Positions 7,764 to 16,126 of a stretch of DNA of 64,000 nucleotides are shown in pieces. The translations under genes and the position numbers were made by a program. The notes under the pieces were generated by a model, which did not search any database, had not been told where the DNA came from, and saw nothing but the letters and a program-made list of their open reading frames with translations. The stretch lies in assembly GCA_038043445.1 (NCBI GenBank), contig JBBTBY010000045.1, forward strand, positions 1-64,000, given 5' to 3'. The stretch's first letter is position 1. Each line of letters begins with the position of its first letter. Source of the DNA: Spirochaetota bacterium. Lineage in GTDB: Bacteria > Spirochaetota > Brachyspiria > Brachyspirales > JACRPF01.

Positions 7764-9744
7764 CCTCGCGCGGTATCTCGGGGGGCGTCCCCCGCGTCGT
7801 CGATACCCGGTCGTTCCTGCCGTGGTCGTGATATCGCTTCTTGCGCTCGTTTCCCTCTTCCTCTTCTTTCCGCGCACGGCATTGATACGTTCGGTATTGA
7901 CACGCATCGAGAGCGGATATTCCGTTCGTATAGCGTATACATCCTTCGTGTTCGATCTGCGTCACGGGACCGCGGTTCGCGGCATTGAAATAGTACGGCG
8001 GGACGGAGTGACCATTGCGAGCGCACGGCGGCTTTCCGCCGGCATACACTGGCCGTCGCTTCTCCGCGGACATATAACGGTGAGCGATATCGTTATCGAC
8101 GGGCTTTCCGCCGATGCGCGTGCGCTCCTTGCGCTTATGGATCGCGGCGGTCCGGCGACGAACTCGGCGTTCTCCATCGATGCGCTTACGCTTTCCGATG
8201 CGCATATACGGCTCGGTGATATTTTCGTCCGCGGGAATATGCGCTACCGCGCCGGGCGTGTTTCCGCCGAGGGTACGGTGAATGATATCACCGCGTTCAA
8301 TGCGGACATCGCGGGTGACAGCGGAGAGATATCCTGCTCCCGTATCGATTGGCGCACGCTCATGCCGAAGAATCAGTTCACCGCGCTCATCGGCATCGAT
8401 GCCGCCGTGCCTTCGTTCAATCGCAGCGGGCTTACCCTGCGATGCACGATCGAGAGCAATGCGGTCGGTTTTGCAACGAAGCATCCCTTCGTCCTCTGCA
8501 CTATCGCGGGGAAGCGGACCATGCTTGAGCTTTCCGGCGAGTATCGATCCGATACCGGGGACCTGTCGATACGTTCGCGCAATGCGCTCCTTGCCGGTAC
8601 GCCTGTCGATGTTTCGTTCATCATGACAAAGACGGCTTTTCGCGTGCCGTTCACCGTGAACGATGTGCTGCCCATCGCCATACCCTCGCTCGGTGTTTCT
8701 CTTACCGCGCGCGGCACGGGTGAGTATGGCGTGCGGGGGCTTACCGCAACGATAGCGCTTGCATCGCTCTGGTATACGAATGCGCTGCTCCGTCACCCGT
8801 TCTTCATCCCCAAGGCATCGGTCGTTATCGATCGGGATACGATACGCGCACTCGAGACATCCGGGCGATACGGCACTGCCGCGTTCACGGTGCGCATCCC
8901 CGCAATGCCGCTTTCCTTCACGAACCTGCGCGCGTCCCTCGCGGTGGCCGCCTTCGACATCGGCGATATCGTCCCTGCGTCCGGCGGCGGGGCGAATATG
9001 ATGCCGATATCCCTCGCCGTGTCGGTCAAGCGCCTCTCTCTTGCCTCGACCGTCTTCGAGGATGTGCACGCGGTACTAGAGAGCACGCCGTCCGCGTTCG
9101 CGGTGAGTTCCATACGTGCGGTGCTGGGGCTCGGCACGGTCAACGGCGAATACCGCATACGGTTCACCGAGAACCCGGCGCGTCATATCGCGAGCTTCAG
9201 CGCCGAGGGCGTGCATGTGAACCGAGTGGTGAAGGACATTACCGGCGAGGAGTATCTGTACGGCACGGCGGAGGCATCGGCGGATGCCGACTTCACGCTC
9301 GGGAGCGTCGCCGATGTATGGACGAACGGATTTTTCTCGCTCACGGCGACGGTGAAGGCCGGACGGATAAAGAGGGGCGTGTATCTCGACGCGATCTACG
9401 GCAAGCTCGGGCGAGAATCGCCGGCGTATGAATATTTCGACGATCTTACGCTTTCCGGCGGACTGAACAGCGGGAAGGTCATCGCTGAACGCATCGTGAT
9501 ACGCGGCGAGGATAAGGAATATCATCTCTCCGGCGGGGCGTATGACCTCGCGAAAAAGGAATTATCGATACGCTCGAACGAACTTTATGTGAGCGAATCG
9601 TTCCGCGACCGCTATATCCCCAACCCATTATATCTTGCCGGGCTTTTCAGGGCGAGCCGCCCCGGGTGGTTCATCGTGGGGCCGTTCTCATACGATAAGG
9701 GTACGGTGGAGTGGGGGAAGCCTGAACACAGCCCCATGCATTGA
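7678..9744 (+). CDS. AsmA/GspN-like inner-membrane-anchored periplasmic protein
   Basis: Up to 688 residues. One N-terminal membrane helix (V-V-P-A-V-V-V-I-S-L-L-A-L-V-S-L-F-L-F-F, about residues 44-63) follows a very basic segment. The long beta-rich body has repeated AsmA-like phrases (F-V-F-D-L-R-H-G-T-A-V-R-G-I-E-I-V, S-D-I-V-I-D-G-L, L-T-L-S-G-G-L-N-S-G-K-V). AsmA/TamB/GspN-type proteins assist outer-membrane lipid or protein traffic. The start is uncertain: the ATG at 7678 overlaps the regulator gene by 86 nt and has no ribosome site. A TTG at 7723 or GTG codons near 7822-7828 are alternatives. The 3' end overlaps the convergent sigma factor gene by 57 nt. Confidence 0.68.
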   Translation: MKCSVRPNTSARCPSLTRKESRRKQRSADLARYLGGRPPRRRYPVVPAVVVISLLALVSLFLFFPRTALIRSVLTRIESGYSVRIAYTSFVFDLRHGTAVRGIEIVRRDGVTIASARRLSAGIHWPSLLRGHITVSDIVIDGLSADARALLALMDRGGPATNSAFSIDALTLSDAHIRLGDIFVRGNMRYRAGRVSAEGTVNDITAFNADIAGDSGEISCSRIDWRTLMPKNQFTALIGIDAAVPSFNRSGLTLRCTIESNAVGFATKHPFVLCTIAGKRTMLELSGEYRSDTGDLSIRSRNALLAGTPVDVSFIMTKTAFRVPFTVNDVLPIAIPSLGVSLTARGTGEYGVRGLTATIALASLWYTNALLRHPFFIPKASVVIDRDTIRALETSGRYGTAAFTVRIPAMPLSFTNLRASLAVAAFDIGDIVPASGGGANMMPISLAVSVKRLSLASTVFEDVHAVLESTPSAFAVSSIRAVLGLGTVNGEYRIRFTENPARHIASFSAEGVHVNRVVKDITGEEYLYGTAEASADADFTLGSVADVWTNGFFSLTATVKAGRIKRGVYLDAIYGKLGRESPAYEYFDDLTLSGGLNSGKVIAERIVIRGEDKEYHLSGGAYDLAKKELSIRSNELYVSESFRDRYIPNPLYLAGLFRASRPGWFIVGPFSYDKGTVEWGKPEHSPMH

Positions 9745-10542
9745 CAGCAAGCGCAGCAGGAATATTCCAGCGATGCTGTCTTCCGCCGACGGAACACCAT
9801 ATATTCTGGTAAACGATACGGTATGTTCACCGGGAATGGGCATGCACTTCTCCGTATGAAGCTCGTTGCCTCCCTTTGTATCGACGGCTTCGTCTGTTGA
9901 TACTTCTTCTGAAACATCGACTTTTGCCGTGTCATATGCCGCTCGTATAGCCGCGATAAGCCGCGAGCAAATGCTCCGTACCGTCCCCGCCGGTTTCTCT
10001 ATGGCTTGGGCTATCGCAGACGATGTATATCCATCGGAATAGAGCTGAAGTATGTACCGATGGTCGATGGGGAGCGCATTGATGACGGCTTGTGCTGCCT
10101 GCAGACCTGGATTATCGGCATATGATGCCGGCGGGAGGTCGGAACCACCCGTGGTATTGTCCGCAAGCAAGTCTATACGGAGTATGTCGCTGCCGGAAGT
10201 GACCGGTTCATCAAGCGAAACTGTCTTAGACGCTTCCTCCGCTGCGGCAAGCCGGCGCAGATAGTCGTTGCGGGTATTGATGGCTATTACATATATCCAG
10301 AGCTTAAGGCTCCCGCGAGAGGGATCATAGCGCTCTATCGCGCCGATGACCTTTGCCAGAACGTCGCAGGACAGTTCTTCGGCATCGGAGGAGTCGTTCA
10401 CCCAGCGTCCGAAGAGATGGCGGATGTAGCCGAAATACTTTTCCTGGAAGATGCGATAGCAGCGCATATTATTCCTGCGTATCCCGTTGAGAAGGGTGAT
10501 GTCATCGACCGGCATGGCCGGTATTGTGTTCGGGGTTCCCAT
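9688..10542 (-). CDS. ECF-type RNA polymerase sigma factor with C-terminal extension
   Basis: The start at 10542 (M-G-T-P-N-T-I-P) fits better than upstream TTG/GTG options because sigma region 2 follows about 20 residues later. Region 2 is visible as Y-R-I-F-Q-E-K-Y-F-G-Y-I-R-H-L-F through D-A-E-E-L-S-C-D-V-L and L-K-L-W-I-Y-V-I-A-I-N. Region 4 is I-N-A-L-P-I-D-H-R-Y-I-L-Q-L-Y-S-D-G-Y-T-S-S-A-I-A. At 284 residues it is ~90 longer than a minimal ECF factor; the extra tail after region 4 has no motif I recognise and includes a short hydrophobic stretch near the end. No anti-sigma gene is adjacent, so the extension may carry the regulation. The tail overlaps the convergent AsmA-like gene. Confidence 0.78.
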   Translation of the reverse strand: MGTPNTIPAMPVDDITLLNGIRRNNMRCYRIFQEKYFGYIRHLFGRWVNDSSDAEELSCDVLAKVIGAIERYDPSRGSLKLWIYVIAINTRNDYLRRLAAAEEASKTVSLDEPVTSGSDILRIDLLADNTTGGSDLPPASYADNPGLQAAQAVINALPIDHRYILQLYSDGYTSSAIAQAIEKPAGTVRSICSRLIAAIRAAYDTAKVDVSEEVSTDEAVDTKGGNELHTEKCMPIPGEHTVSFTRIYGVPSAEDSIAGIFLLRLLSMHGAVFRLPPLHRTLIV

Positions 10543-10677
10543 ATATCGATCCGTATAATTAGCAGAGATTATTTTGCAACACTCTTTCGTATACAATATC
10601 GTAAGGACACGAAGAAAAGTCAAGCGCGCTGATGAATTTTTCGTGAAATCCTGCAAAATAAAAATAGGAGGTGATCT

Positions 10678-11064
10678 ATGAAATCACTGAACGAGACTGG
10701 AAAGAGGGAATTCGCGATGCGGATCCTCAATGTGCTCACGACCAATGACGCGGTGGTAAAAGCCGCGGGGGTGGATGCGACCGGAAAGGCGCAAGCACTC
10801 AAGGCCCTGACTGACGAAGCGTTCGCTGCCGAAAATGCGCAGATCCGCATCGAGGCGGATTGCCGGAACGCCACGGCACGGTCGCGCAACTCAGCCCAGG
10901 CGGCTTATGCCGCGGCATCGGGTGTGGTGGCGCTCATCGCCGGCAGCATCGGCAGGGATGATCAGCTTTCCCGTGAACTGCGGTCGCTCAGAAAGGCGAT
11001 GACGCGCGGAACGGGAAGCGACGTCAATGCGGTCGCGGTGAAAGCCGAAAAGAAGATCGCGTAA
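10678..11064 (+). CDS. Small alanine-rich soluble protein, unknown
   Basis: A protein of 128 residues, helical, alanine-rich (T-D-E-A-F-A-A-E-N-A, S-A-Q-A-A-Y-A-A-A-S-G-V-V-A-L-I-A), with charged ends. It has no signal peptide or clear membrane helix. Translation should be efficient: the leader has AGGAGGTGAT (10666-10675), a near-perfect complement of the 16S rRNA tail, 2 nt before ATG in its full extent. The gene is followed by a strong hairpin terminator, so it is a monocistronic unit, divergent from the ECF sigma factor. I do not recognise the family. An abundant structural or stress protein is possible but unproven. Confidence 0.7.
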   Translation: MKSLNETGKREFAMRILNVLTTNDAVVKAAGVDATGKAQALKALTDEAFAAENAQIRIEADCRNATARSRNSAQAAYAAASGVVALIAGSIGRDDQLSRELRSLRKAMTRGTGSDVNAVAVKAEKKIA

Positions 11065-11081
11065 CGTGAACACCGGCTGAA

Positions 11082-11121
11082 AGGCCCGGACAGGAAGACG
11101 TTCCTGCCCGGGCCTTTTTTT
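11082..11121 (+). terminator. Rho-independent terminator
   Basis: A 15-bp stem with a single mismatch (arms 11082-11096 and 11101-11115, core AGGCCCGG/CCGGGCCT), a GACG loop and a run of six T. It lies 18 nt after the small-protein stop. Confidence 0.9.
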
Positions 11122-11334
11122 ATTATCAGAAACCATCACCGGATCTTAGAGCGGAATATCCGATGTAAAACACAAGGCCTCTTATAAACCTGATGCGCTT
11201 ATGTAACCTGCGCATGATCCTGTCTGAATGTATCAAAAAACGGTATATGTACCGTATGATCTCATAACGTGAACGCCCGCGATCATAGGGAAGCTGGTCC
11301 CTATGGCTATATCACGCAGATTATCGGCGTATAC

Positions 11335-11745
11335 TGACCCTATTCCAGCGTACGTTCAACATACGCTGGTGTATGTTGGATTTACACTGGATCACGCTGG
11401 ACGCGAGACAGCGTACGTCAGGCGTACACCGGTGTATGTTCATCGTGAGCTGGCGTACGCTCAACATATTCCAGTGTACAAGCATTGTACACGTACGACC
11501 ACACTTACCGGTAAGCGTACGTTCAACGTACACTGGTTTTTTTTGAACATATACTGGATCATGTTGTTCGCGAGACAGTGTACGGTAAGCGTACACTGGT
11601 GCATGTTCAACAAAAGCCGGCGTACGGTCGTTATACGCTCTCGACAGCTTCTGCAGCCAAGCGTACGTTCAACATATGCTGGTGTACGTTCAGCGTACAC
11701 TGGATCACGTTCACCGCGAGCTGGCTCACGCTGAGCATACGCTGG
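11335..11745. repeat. Array of ~21-bp degenerate half-palindromic units
   Basis: About twenty tandem units with a period of 20-22 nt. The unit approximates CTGG-YGTA-YGTTCA-RCRTAC, and the CTGG (or CCGG/CAGT) marks recur at about 11369, 11390, 11430, 11452, 11534, 11554, 11597, 11618, 11680, 11701, 11722 and 11742. Adjacent units often form hairpins, for example CCAGCGTA/TACGCTGG (arms 11345-11352 and 11362-11369), GTGTACAA/TTGTACAC (11473-11491) and CTTACCGGTAAG. The period of seven codons leaves long open frames on both strands. I judge them non-coding because they carry no start context and their residues simply mirror the repeat. The stretch 11122-11334 before it holds nothing I can identify. 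Confidence 0.8.
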
Positions 11746-11782
11746 AATATTATTGTTGTTTTTGTCTGCATCCAGCCTCGGA

Positions 11783-11835
11783 CACTCACCCCCTCGGGGC
11801 TCCCCCTCTCTCACAGGGAAGTGAGAGAGGGGGAG
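11783..11835. repeat. C-rich/G-rich inverted-repeat element (family A)
   Basis: A perfect 15-bp stem (arms 11800-11814 and 11821-11835, CTCCCCCTCTCTCAC and its complement) preceded by ACTCACCCCCTCGGGG. The composition and the 'ACTCACCCC' opening resemble the elements at 31891-32000 and 37201-37294. It could terminate the minus-strand GxxExxY gene that ends at 11846. Confidence 0.65.
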
Positions 11836-11845
11836 AATAGCGTCC

Positions 11846-12220
11846 TTAAAGTCCGTTGACGATGCGGACTATGCCGTCTTTGAGAAGGACGGTGTTGAAG
11901 TTGAGAAGTAAGCCGAGTTTGAGGTTGGTGAGCTTGAGATAGGTAAGCAGCTGTTTCTTGTGTACCGCTTGGACGGTCTCTACTGATTTGACCTCAATGA
12001 TGACCATTTTTTCTACGATTATGTCTGCGCGAAAGCCGAACTCGAATACCTTGCCGCCGTAGTTTACAGGGACCACGATCTCGGTTTCGACCGATAAGCC
12101 GCTTTCACGTAATTCGTGTGCCAGTATGTTTTGATACACGGATTCTGGCAGGCCGGGGCCGAGATGACGATGCGCTTTCAACGCGCACCCGATGATCTGA
12201 TTTGAGATCTCATTTTCCAT
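11846..12220 (-). CDS. GxxExxY-family protein
   Basis: A protein of 124 residues from the ATG at 12220 (C-G-G-A-G ribosome site 7 nt upstream; longer frames upstream have no support). The diagnostic segment is G-L-P-E-S-V-Y-Q-N-I-L-A-H-E-L (G-x-x-E-x-x-Y), followed by F-R-A-D-I-I-V-E-K-M-V-I-I-E-V-K-S and Q-L-L-T-Y-L-K-L-T-N-L-K-L-G-L-L-L-N-F. The D...E-V-K pattern resembles the PD-(D/E)xK nuclease core. The biochemical role of the family is not established. These genes are patchily distributed and often near repeats and mobile DNA, as here beside an IS91-type transposase. Confidence 0.88.
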   Translation of the reverse strand: MENEISNQIIGCALKAHRHLGPGLPESVYQNILAHELRESGLSVETEIVVPVNYGGKVFEFGFRADIIVEKMVIIEVKSVETVQAVHKKQLLTYLKLTNLKLGLLLNFNTVLLKDGIVRIVNGL

Positions 12221-12314
12221 TGTAAACTCCGAATGAAAATAAATTGAGTCCGCTTGCAGGCAGGCCTCACTGATGACGGCCTGACTGCGAGCGGACGAAT
12301 CGTATGAGCATGCC

Positions 12315-12420
12315 CTTTGCGGTCTTTGCGGCTTCGCGAGATATTCTTGCCTTATGTATTTCCATGATACATGCATTGAAAAAGAAGAGCGTGTCTCGCA
12401 GAGGCGCAGAGTACGCAGAG
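12315..12420. repeat. Imperfect inverted repeat (family B-like)
   Basis: The CTTTGCGG...GCGAG arm (12315-12340) is mirrored imperfectly by CTCGCAGAG...GCAGAG (12395-12420). It lies between the GxxExxY gene and the transposase. The 'GCAGAG/CACAGAG' wording recalls the elements at 14971-15043 and 40981-41049. Confidence 0.5.
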
Positions 12421-12487
12421 TAGGAGAATTGCATCCTATGCAATACATGTCGGGCGGAATATTGATGTTTTTCGTGTTTAATTATAT

Positions 12488-13825
12488 GTGCAGACAAAAG
12501 GGATATATCGTCAACGTCGCCCAGAGCGATCCGCGCTCTATAAGGTAATGGAATCGCACTACGACGCTTTCCGTGAAGAGTATAATGTCGTTTATGGAGA
12601 ACAATATGGGTTTTTCCGGCCGGAAATAGATCGGGAAATGGCGAAGTATCGAAAATGCGGAATTCCGAAATACGGTTTCGCGCGAGTGCAGTGTAAAGAC
12701 GATGACTGCGGACACGAATTTATCCTTCCGTTCTCATGTAAATCGCGCGGTGCGTGCCCATCCTGTATGCAGAAAAACATGCTCGAGACCGGCGCTTTCA
12801 TCACCGAAGCGATAGCGCTTGAAGTACCCCACCGTCATATAGTCTTTACGATCCCGAAGCTCATGAGGAAGAATTTCTACTGGCATAGACCGGCACTCAA
12901 TGATCTGTCCCGTATGGCATGGGACTGTATTTTATCATTCATGTGTAATACGCTTCAGCAAGATGGGCGTCCCGGAGCGGTGTTGTCTATAGAAACCGCA
13001 GGCGAGTATCAGGACGGCAATCCGCACATTCACGCGGTAACGACCGATGGTATCTATACGCCGACCGGTTCATTCTACTTCATGCCTCGATACGGCGAGC
13101 TCGCGGAAAAGTATCTGCGTTCGCTTTGGGAGATGGCGGTTACGAAATACGTGCTTGAAAAGGGATTTGTCACCGAGGAGACGATAGAAAAGGTGTCCGC
13201 GTATCGGCATAATGGGTTCTCTGTATACGCTCGACGGCGCGTTGAATATAAGAAATCCGATGAAAGGAGCGTGGCCGAGTTCGAGCAGCTTGCGCGATAC
13301 ATCGTCAAGCCGCATTTCTCCCTTGAATCGATGGAGTATGTCCCGCAGACCGGGAAAGTTCTGTATCACGGCACGATGAACAAAGGGAAGCGGCGAAACT
13401 TTGAGATATTTGAAGCCAATGATTTTCTTGCTGCGGTAACCTCTCATATCCCGAAATATAGACAACGGTATTTAAATTATTATGGCGAGTACTCGAGCCG
13501 CGCGAGGGCGAAAGAAAAAGAGTATCAGGAAATGCCGCGGGAAGGTGCGTCTGTAGAGCAGCGGGAATATCGGAAACGATGGGCGATGTTGATCCGCAAA
13601 GTGTATGAGGTCGATCCATTAAAGTGTCCGAAATGCGGCAAAGAGATGCATATTGTCGAATACGTGCGCGAGGCGTATGCTTTTCTGTATAAGCAATGGC
13701 TCGTTTCTATTGATGCTTGGTATGTTGAACCCCCGAGGGCGCCTCCTGAACAGCCAGTGCTGGAGTTAACATACTGCGCAATCTCGGAAGATGCCCACTA
13801 TGTAGACGAATTTGCCGATGCATGA
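12488..13825 (+). CDS. IS91-family (HUH) transposase
   Basis: A protein of 445 residues. The N-terminal zinc-binding domain carries C-K-D-D-D-C-G-H and C-K-S-R-G-A-C-P-S-C. The HUH nuclease motif is N-P-H-I-H-A-V-T-T-D-G. A candidate catalytic tyrosine is in L-A-R-Y-I-V-K-P. A C-terminal C-P-K-C-G-K-E-M knuckle completes the usual IS91 layout and length. A TAA at 12479 in the same frame limits the start, and the GTG at 12488 restores the conserved Y-R-Q-R-R-P-E opening. The frame is intact, so the element may be active. Element ends could not be fixed; the 260 nt after the gene contain only small hairpins (for example GCGCCT/AGGCGC near 14010). Confidence 0.9.
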   Translation: MQTKGIYRQRRPERSALYKVMESHYDAFREEYNVVYGEQYGFFRPEIDREMAKYRKCGIPKYGFARVQCKDDDCGHEFILPFSCKSRGACPSCMQKNMLETGAFITEAIALEVPHRHIVFTIPKLMRKNFYWHRPALNDLSRMAWDCILSFMCNTLQQDGRPGAVLSIETAGEYQDGNPHIHAVTTDGIYTPTGSFYFMPRYGELAEKYLRSLWEMAVTKYVLEKGFVTEETIEKVSAYRHNGFSVYARRRVEYKKSDERSVAEFEQLARYIVKPHFSLESMEYVPQTGKVLYHGTMNKGKRRNFEIFEANDFLAAVTSHIPKYRQRYLNYYGEYSSRARAKEKEYQEMPREGASVEQREYRKRWAMLIRKVYEVDPLKCPKCGKEMHIVEYVREAYAFLYKQWLVSIDAWYVEPPRAPPEQPVLELTYCAISEDAHYVDEFADA

Positions 13826-14086
13826 GAGTATCGTACGGGAGAGGTGTATGCACCAAAAATAAAATAACGCGGGGATCGCCTGCCAGGTGCCCACACAGCA
13901 CACAAAAGAGGGGCGGGTGAGATAGAATGACACGATGCAGGAACGCAGCGGATGGGGATGCGGTCCGATTTGACAGGAGAACGGCGGGTGGTATACTGGG
14001 CCGTGTAAGCGTGCGCCTGTAAGGCGCTGCCTGGCGGCGTAGCCGCTACGGAGGCGGTAATGGTGGCGAATGAAAACTCCTTTCCT

Positions 14087-14866
14087 TTATTTCAGAATTT
14101 CTTCCACCATCGATACGTTCTCTTCCACCATGCCGTCCTTATCCCCGCGATGCATCCCCACGTTCACCGCGTCCGTCGGCTTGATGTTCTCGAACGCGTA
14201 CTCGAACGCCATCCGCGGATCGATGCGCCCGGCGCCCATTATCTTGTACCCGATGCAGGGCTTTTTGATGTACTGTATCGCGCGAACCGCCTCCGCCATA
14301 TCGGCGAGACGGAATTTATGACCCTTGCCCGCGTGCAGACTTCCGCAGTTGAAGAAGCAGACGACATGGAAATCCGCTATGCCGTTGTCATACGCCCAGC
14401 GATGTGCGTCCGGTGAATGGCCCGCCAATCCGGCCGGCACGCCGCGTTTGCGGGCGTGATCGCACCAGGAGCGGAGCTGCTTGTCGTCCTTTCGTGCGTA
14501 TGCATCGTCGGTGAGTGCTCCGTGAAAGTAGAGGGCTTTGCAGCCTATCTCCACGGCTTCATCGATGGCCGCTTCCATGTTCGGCTTTGTGCGGCAATTT
14601 ATCTGGGCTATCCACTGCAGTGCACCCTTCTCTGCGCGGTATTCGCGCACCGCCTGGATGACATGCGGCGTCTCATTATTGGTTATCATCGTTGTGATGC
14701 CGGCCTTCTCGGCGCGCGCCCATGTCTCTTTGATGCGCTCGACGGTATTGTATGCGACCATGGCGGCATCGCGTTCTTTGCTCTGATGGCTGAACCCGCC
14801 GAAGGGATTTGCGCCGAGTATGAGTCGTGATATCTGCAGCCCACAAAAGCTGACCTGTGGTATCAT
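14087..14866 (-). CDS. TIM-barrel aldo/keto-reductase-like protein
   Basis: The start at 14866 gives 259 residues and the opening V-S-F-C-G-L-Q-I-S-R-L-I-L-G-A-N-P-F-G-G, which is the first strand of aldo/keto-reductase-like barrels. It has C-G-G-A-G as ribosome site. Later segments (T-M-I-T-N-N-E-T, A-L-Y-F-H-G-A-L-T-D-D, P-A-G-L-A-G-H-S-P-D, K-P-C-I-G-Y-K-I-M-G-A-G) fit a barrel. The canonical D-Y-K-H tetrad of true reductases is not evident, so the activity may differ. It is on the operon's strand but separated from manA by a repeat-filled gap of 183 nt; it may be independently transcribed. Confidence 0.6.
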   Translation of the reverse strand: MIPQVSFCGLQISRLILGANPFGGFSHQSKERDAAMVAYNTVERIKETWARAEKAGITTMITNNETPHVIQAVREYRAEKGALQWIAQINCRTKPNMEAAIDEAVEIGCKALYFHGALTDDAYARKDDKQLRSWCDHARKRGVPAGLAGHSPDAHRWAYDNGIADFHVVCFFNCGSLHAGKGHKFRLADMAEAVRAIQYIKKPCIGYKIMGAGRIDPRMAFEYAFENIKPTDAVNVGMHRGDKDGMVEENVSMVEEILK

Positions 14867-14970
14867 GGGGAACTCCGTTTTTTCGATCACGTGCAGCGTA
14901 CCGGGAAATGGTATCGTAAATGGAAAGGAATGCAAGTGCGAAGCGCTATGATAATTAAGAACAGGAACGA

Positions 14971-15043
14971 CCACGGAGGTCACAGAGAAGCACAGAGAAC
15001 AGTAAGGGCTTGATCTTCTCAGTGCCCTCAGTGCGCTCCGTGG
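14971..15043. repeat. Inverted-repeat element (family B)
   Basis: CCACGGAG (14971-14978) pairs with CTCCGTGG (15036-15043). Inside are CACAGAGAAG and CACAGAGAAC and their rough complements CTCAGTGCCC and TCAGTGCGC. It has the same design as 40981-41049 and may terminate the long minus-strand operon's neighbour. Confidence 0.7.
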
Positions 15044-15049
15044 TTGTAT

Positions 15050-16126
15050 TTATTCCTTATCTGATGATGTTTGGCGACAAAGAATCGGTGGTGATGCAAT
15101 AAATATCGAAACGGGTGATGCCCCTCCGTTCATGATGTTCACCGCTTTAGCTGCATACGGTATGATGAACGCATCGCCTTTGCCGAATCGTATTCCCGTC
15201 CCGTCAAAACGCCCCTCGCCGTCCATAATGATCGCGATAGCGAAGCTTGTCACGGGATAGGATATTGATGCTGTGACGGTAAGGATGCGCACGCCGAAGA
15301 ATTCGCGCCATTTCCCGTTGAGGAGATCGACGTCGGCATCGCCTGTGCTCTTCGATGCGAGTGAACGGAGGAGCGATGCCCCGCGCGCTCCGTCGAGATC
15401 GAAGCTTTCGAACATGCGGTCGTCGCCGAGATCCATATGTACCTGTGCCGGTGTCAAGTCCCAGCACGGGCCTTTTTTATCGAGCTGGAACACGAAATCG
15501 CTCGGCTCCTGCACCTCGATGCAGAACACACCGCTGCCGATGGCGTGCGGCACACGACCGGGGATGATGAAAAAATCATGCTCCTTCACGCACACTTTAT
15601 TGAGCATGGAAAGCATGGCGGGCACGTCCTGCTCATCGTACGCACGTCGGAACGATGCCTTATCCGCATTCTCAGTGAACCCGAGATACACATGCGGCGG
15701 TACACCATCGATGGTGCGCCCGCCGAGTATATACCATGTCTCGGTCTTGCCGTATTCGGCGGAAAGATATTTCTTCGAGAACGCGCGGTCCGGATGCGAC
15801 TGTATGGGGAGGCGGATAAGCGAGTCGAGTTCCTTTACGAGCACGCCCGTCCTGTCGCCGATGCGCTTTCTATGCGCAGTGCCGAACAGCGCTTCCGGAT
15901 GCTCGGTGATGAGCGTCGTCAGGGCCACGTTCTCTCCGTCGATGATCACCTGCGATATGCCTTCACCGGTATCACCGAGCGCAGCCGTATCCGATCCTAT
16001 CCAGTTCTCGGGAAAAAAACCGTCCGTGCATATGTTCTTGCCGAGGAAGCGGTCAATGAGCGCGCCGCCTTTATAGATGCGCGAAACGCGGTTCTCTTCG
16101 AGCTTGAGAGGTCTATCTATTTTCAT
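15050..16126 (-). CDS. manA: Class I mannose-6-phosphate isomerase (ManA-like)
   Basis: A protein of 358 residues from the ATG at 16126 (A-A-G-G-A-T upstream). Zinc-site motifs of type I phosphomannose isomerases are visible: I-Q-S-H-P-D, K-T-E-T-W-Y-I-L-G-G and V-P-H-A-I-G-S-G-V-F-C-I-E-V-Q-E-P-S-D. The enzyme interconverts mannose-6-phosphate and fructose-6-phosphate in the cytosol. It is the last gene of the minus-strand operon and overlaps the FGGY kinase by 14 nt. In this operon it may act on the product of that kinase, delivering it to glycolysis. The exact sugar is inferred, since this family also accepts related hexose phosphates. Confidence 0.82.
   Translation of the reverse strand: MKIDRPLKLEENRVSRIYKGGALIDRFLGKNICTDGFFPENWIGSDTAALGDTGEGISQVIIDGENVALTTLITEHPEALFGTAHRKRIGDRTGVLVKELDSLIRLPIQSHPDRAFSKKYLSAEYGKTETWYILGGRTIDGVPPHVYLGFTENADKASFRRAYDEQDVPAMLSMLNKVCVKEHDFFIIPGRVPHAIGSGVFCIEVQEPSDFVFQLDKKGPCWDLTPAQVHMDLGDDRMFESFDLDGARGASLLRSLASKSTGDADVDLLNGKWREFFGVRILTVTASISYPVTSFAIAIIMDGEGRFDGTGIRFGKGDAFIIPYAAKAVNIMNGGASPVSIFIASPPILCRQTSSDKE

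Noticed and set aside
11335-11745. CRISPR array or integron attC sites
   Set aside because: There is no constant repeat with unique spacers, no cas genes or integron integrase, and the units are too short and degenerate.
11303-11814. Open frames on both strands across the 21-bp array
   Set aside because: The repeat period is seven codons, so long frames arise automatically; no ribosome site, no recognisable domain, and residues repeat with the DNA unit.
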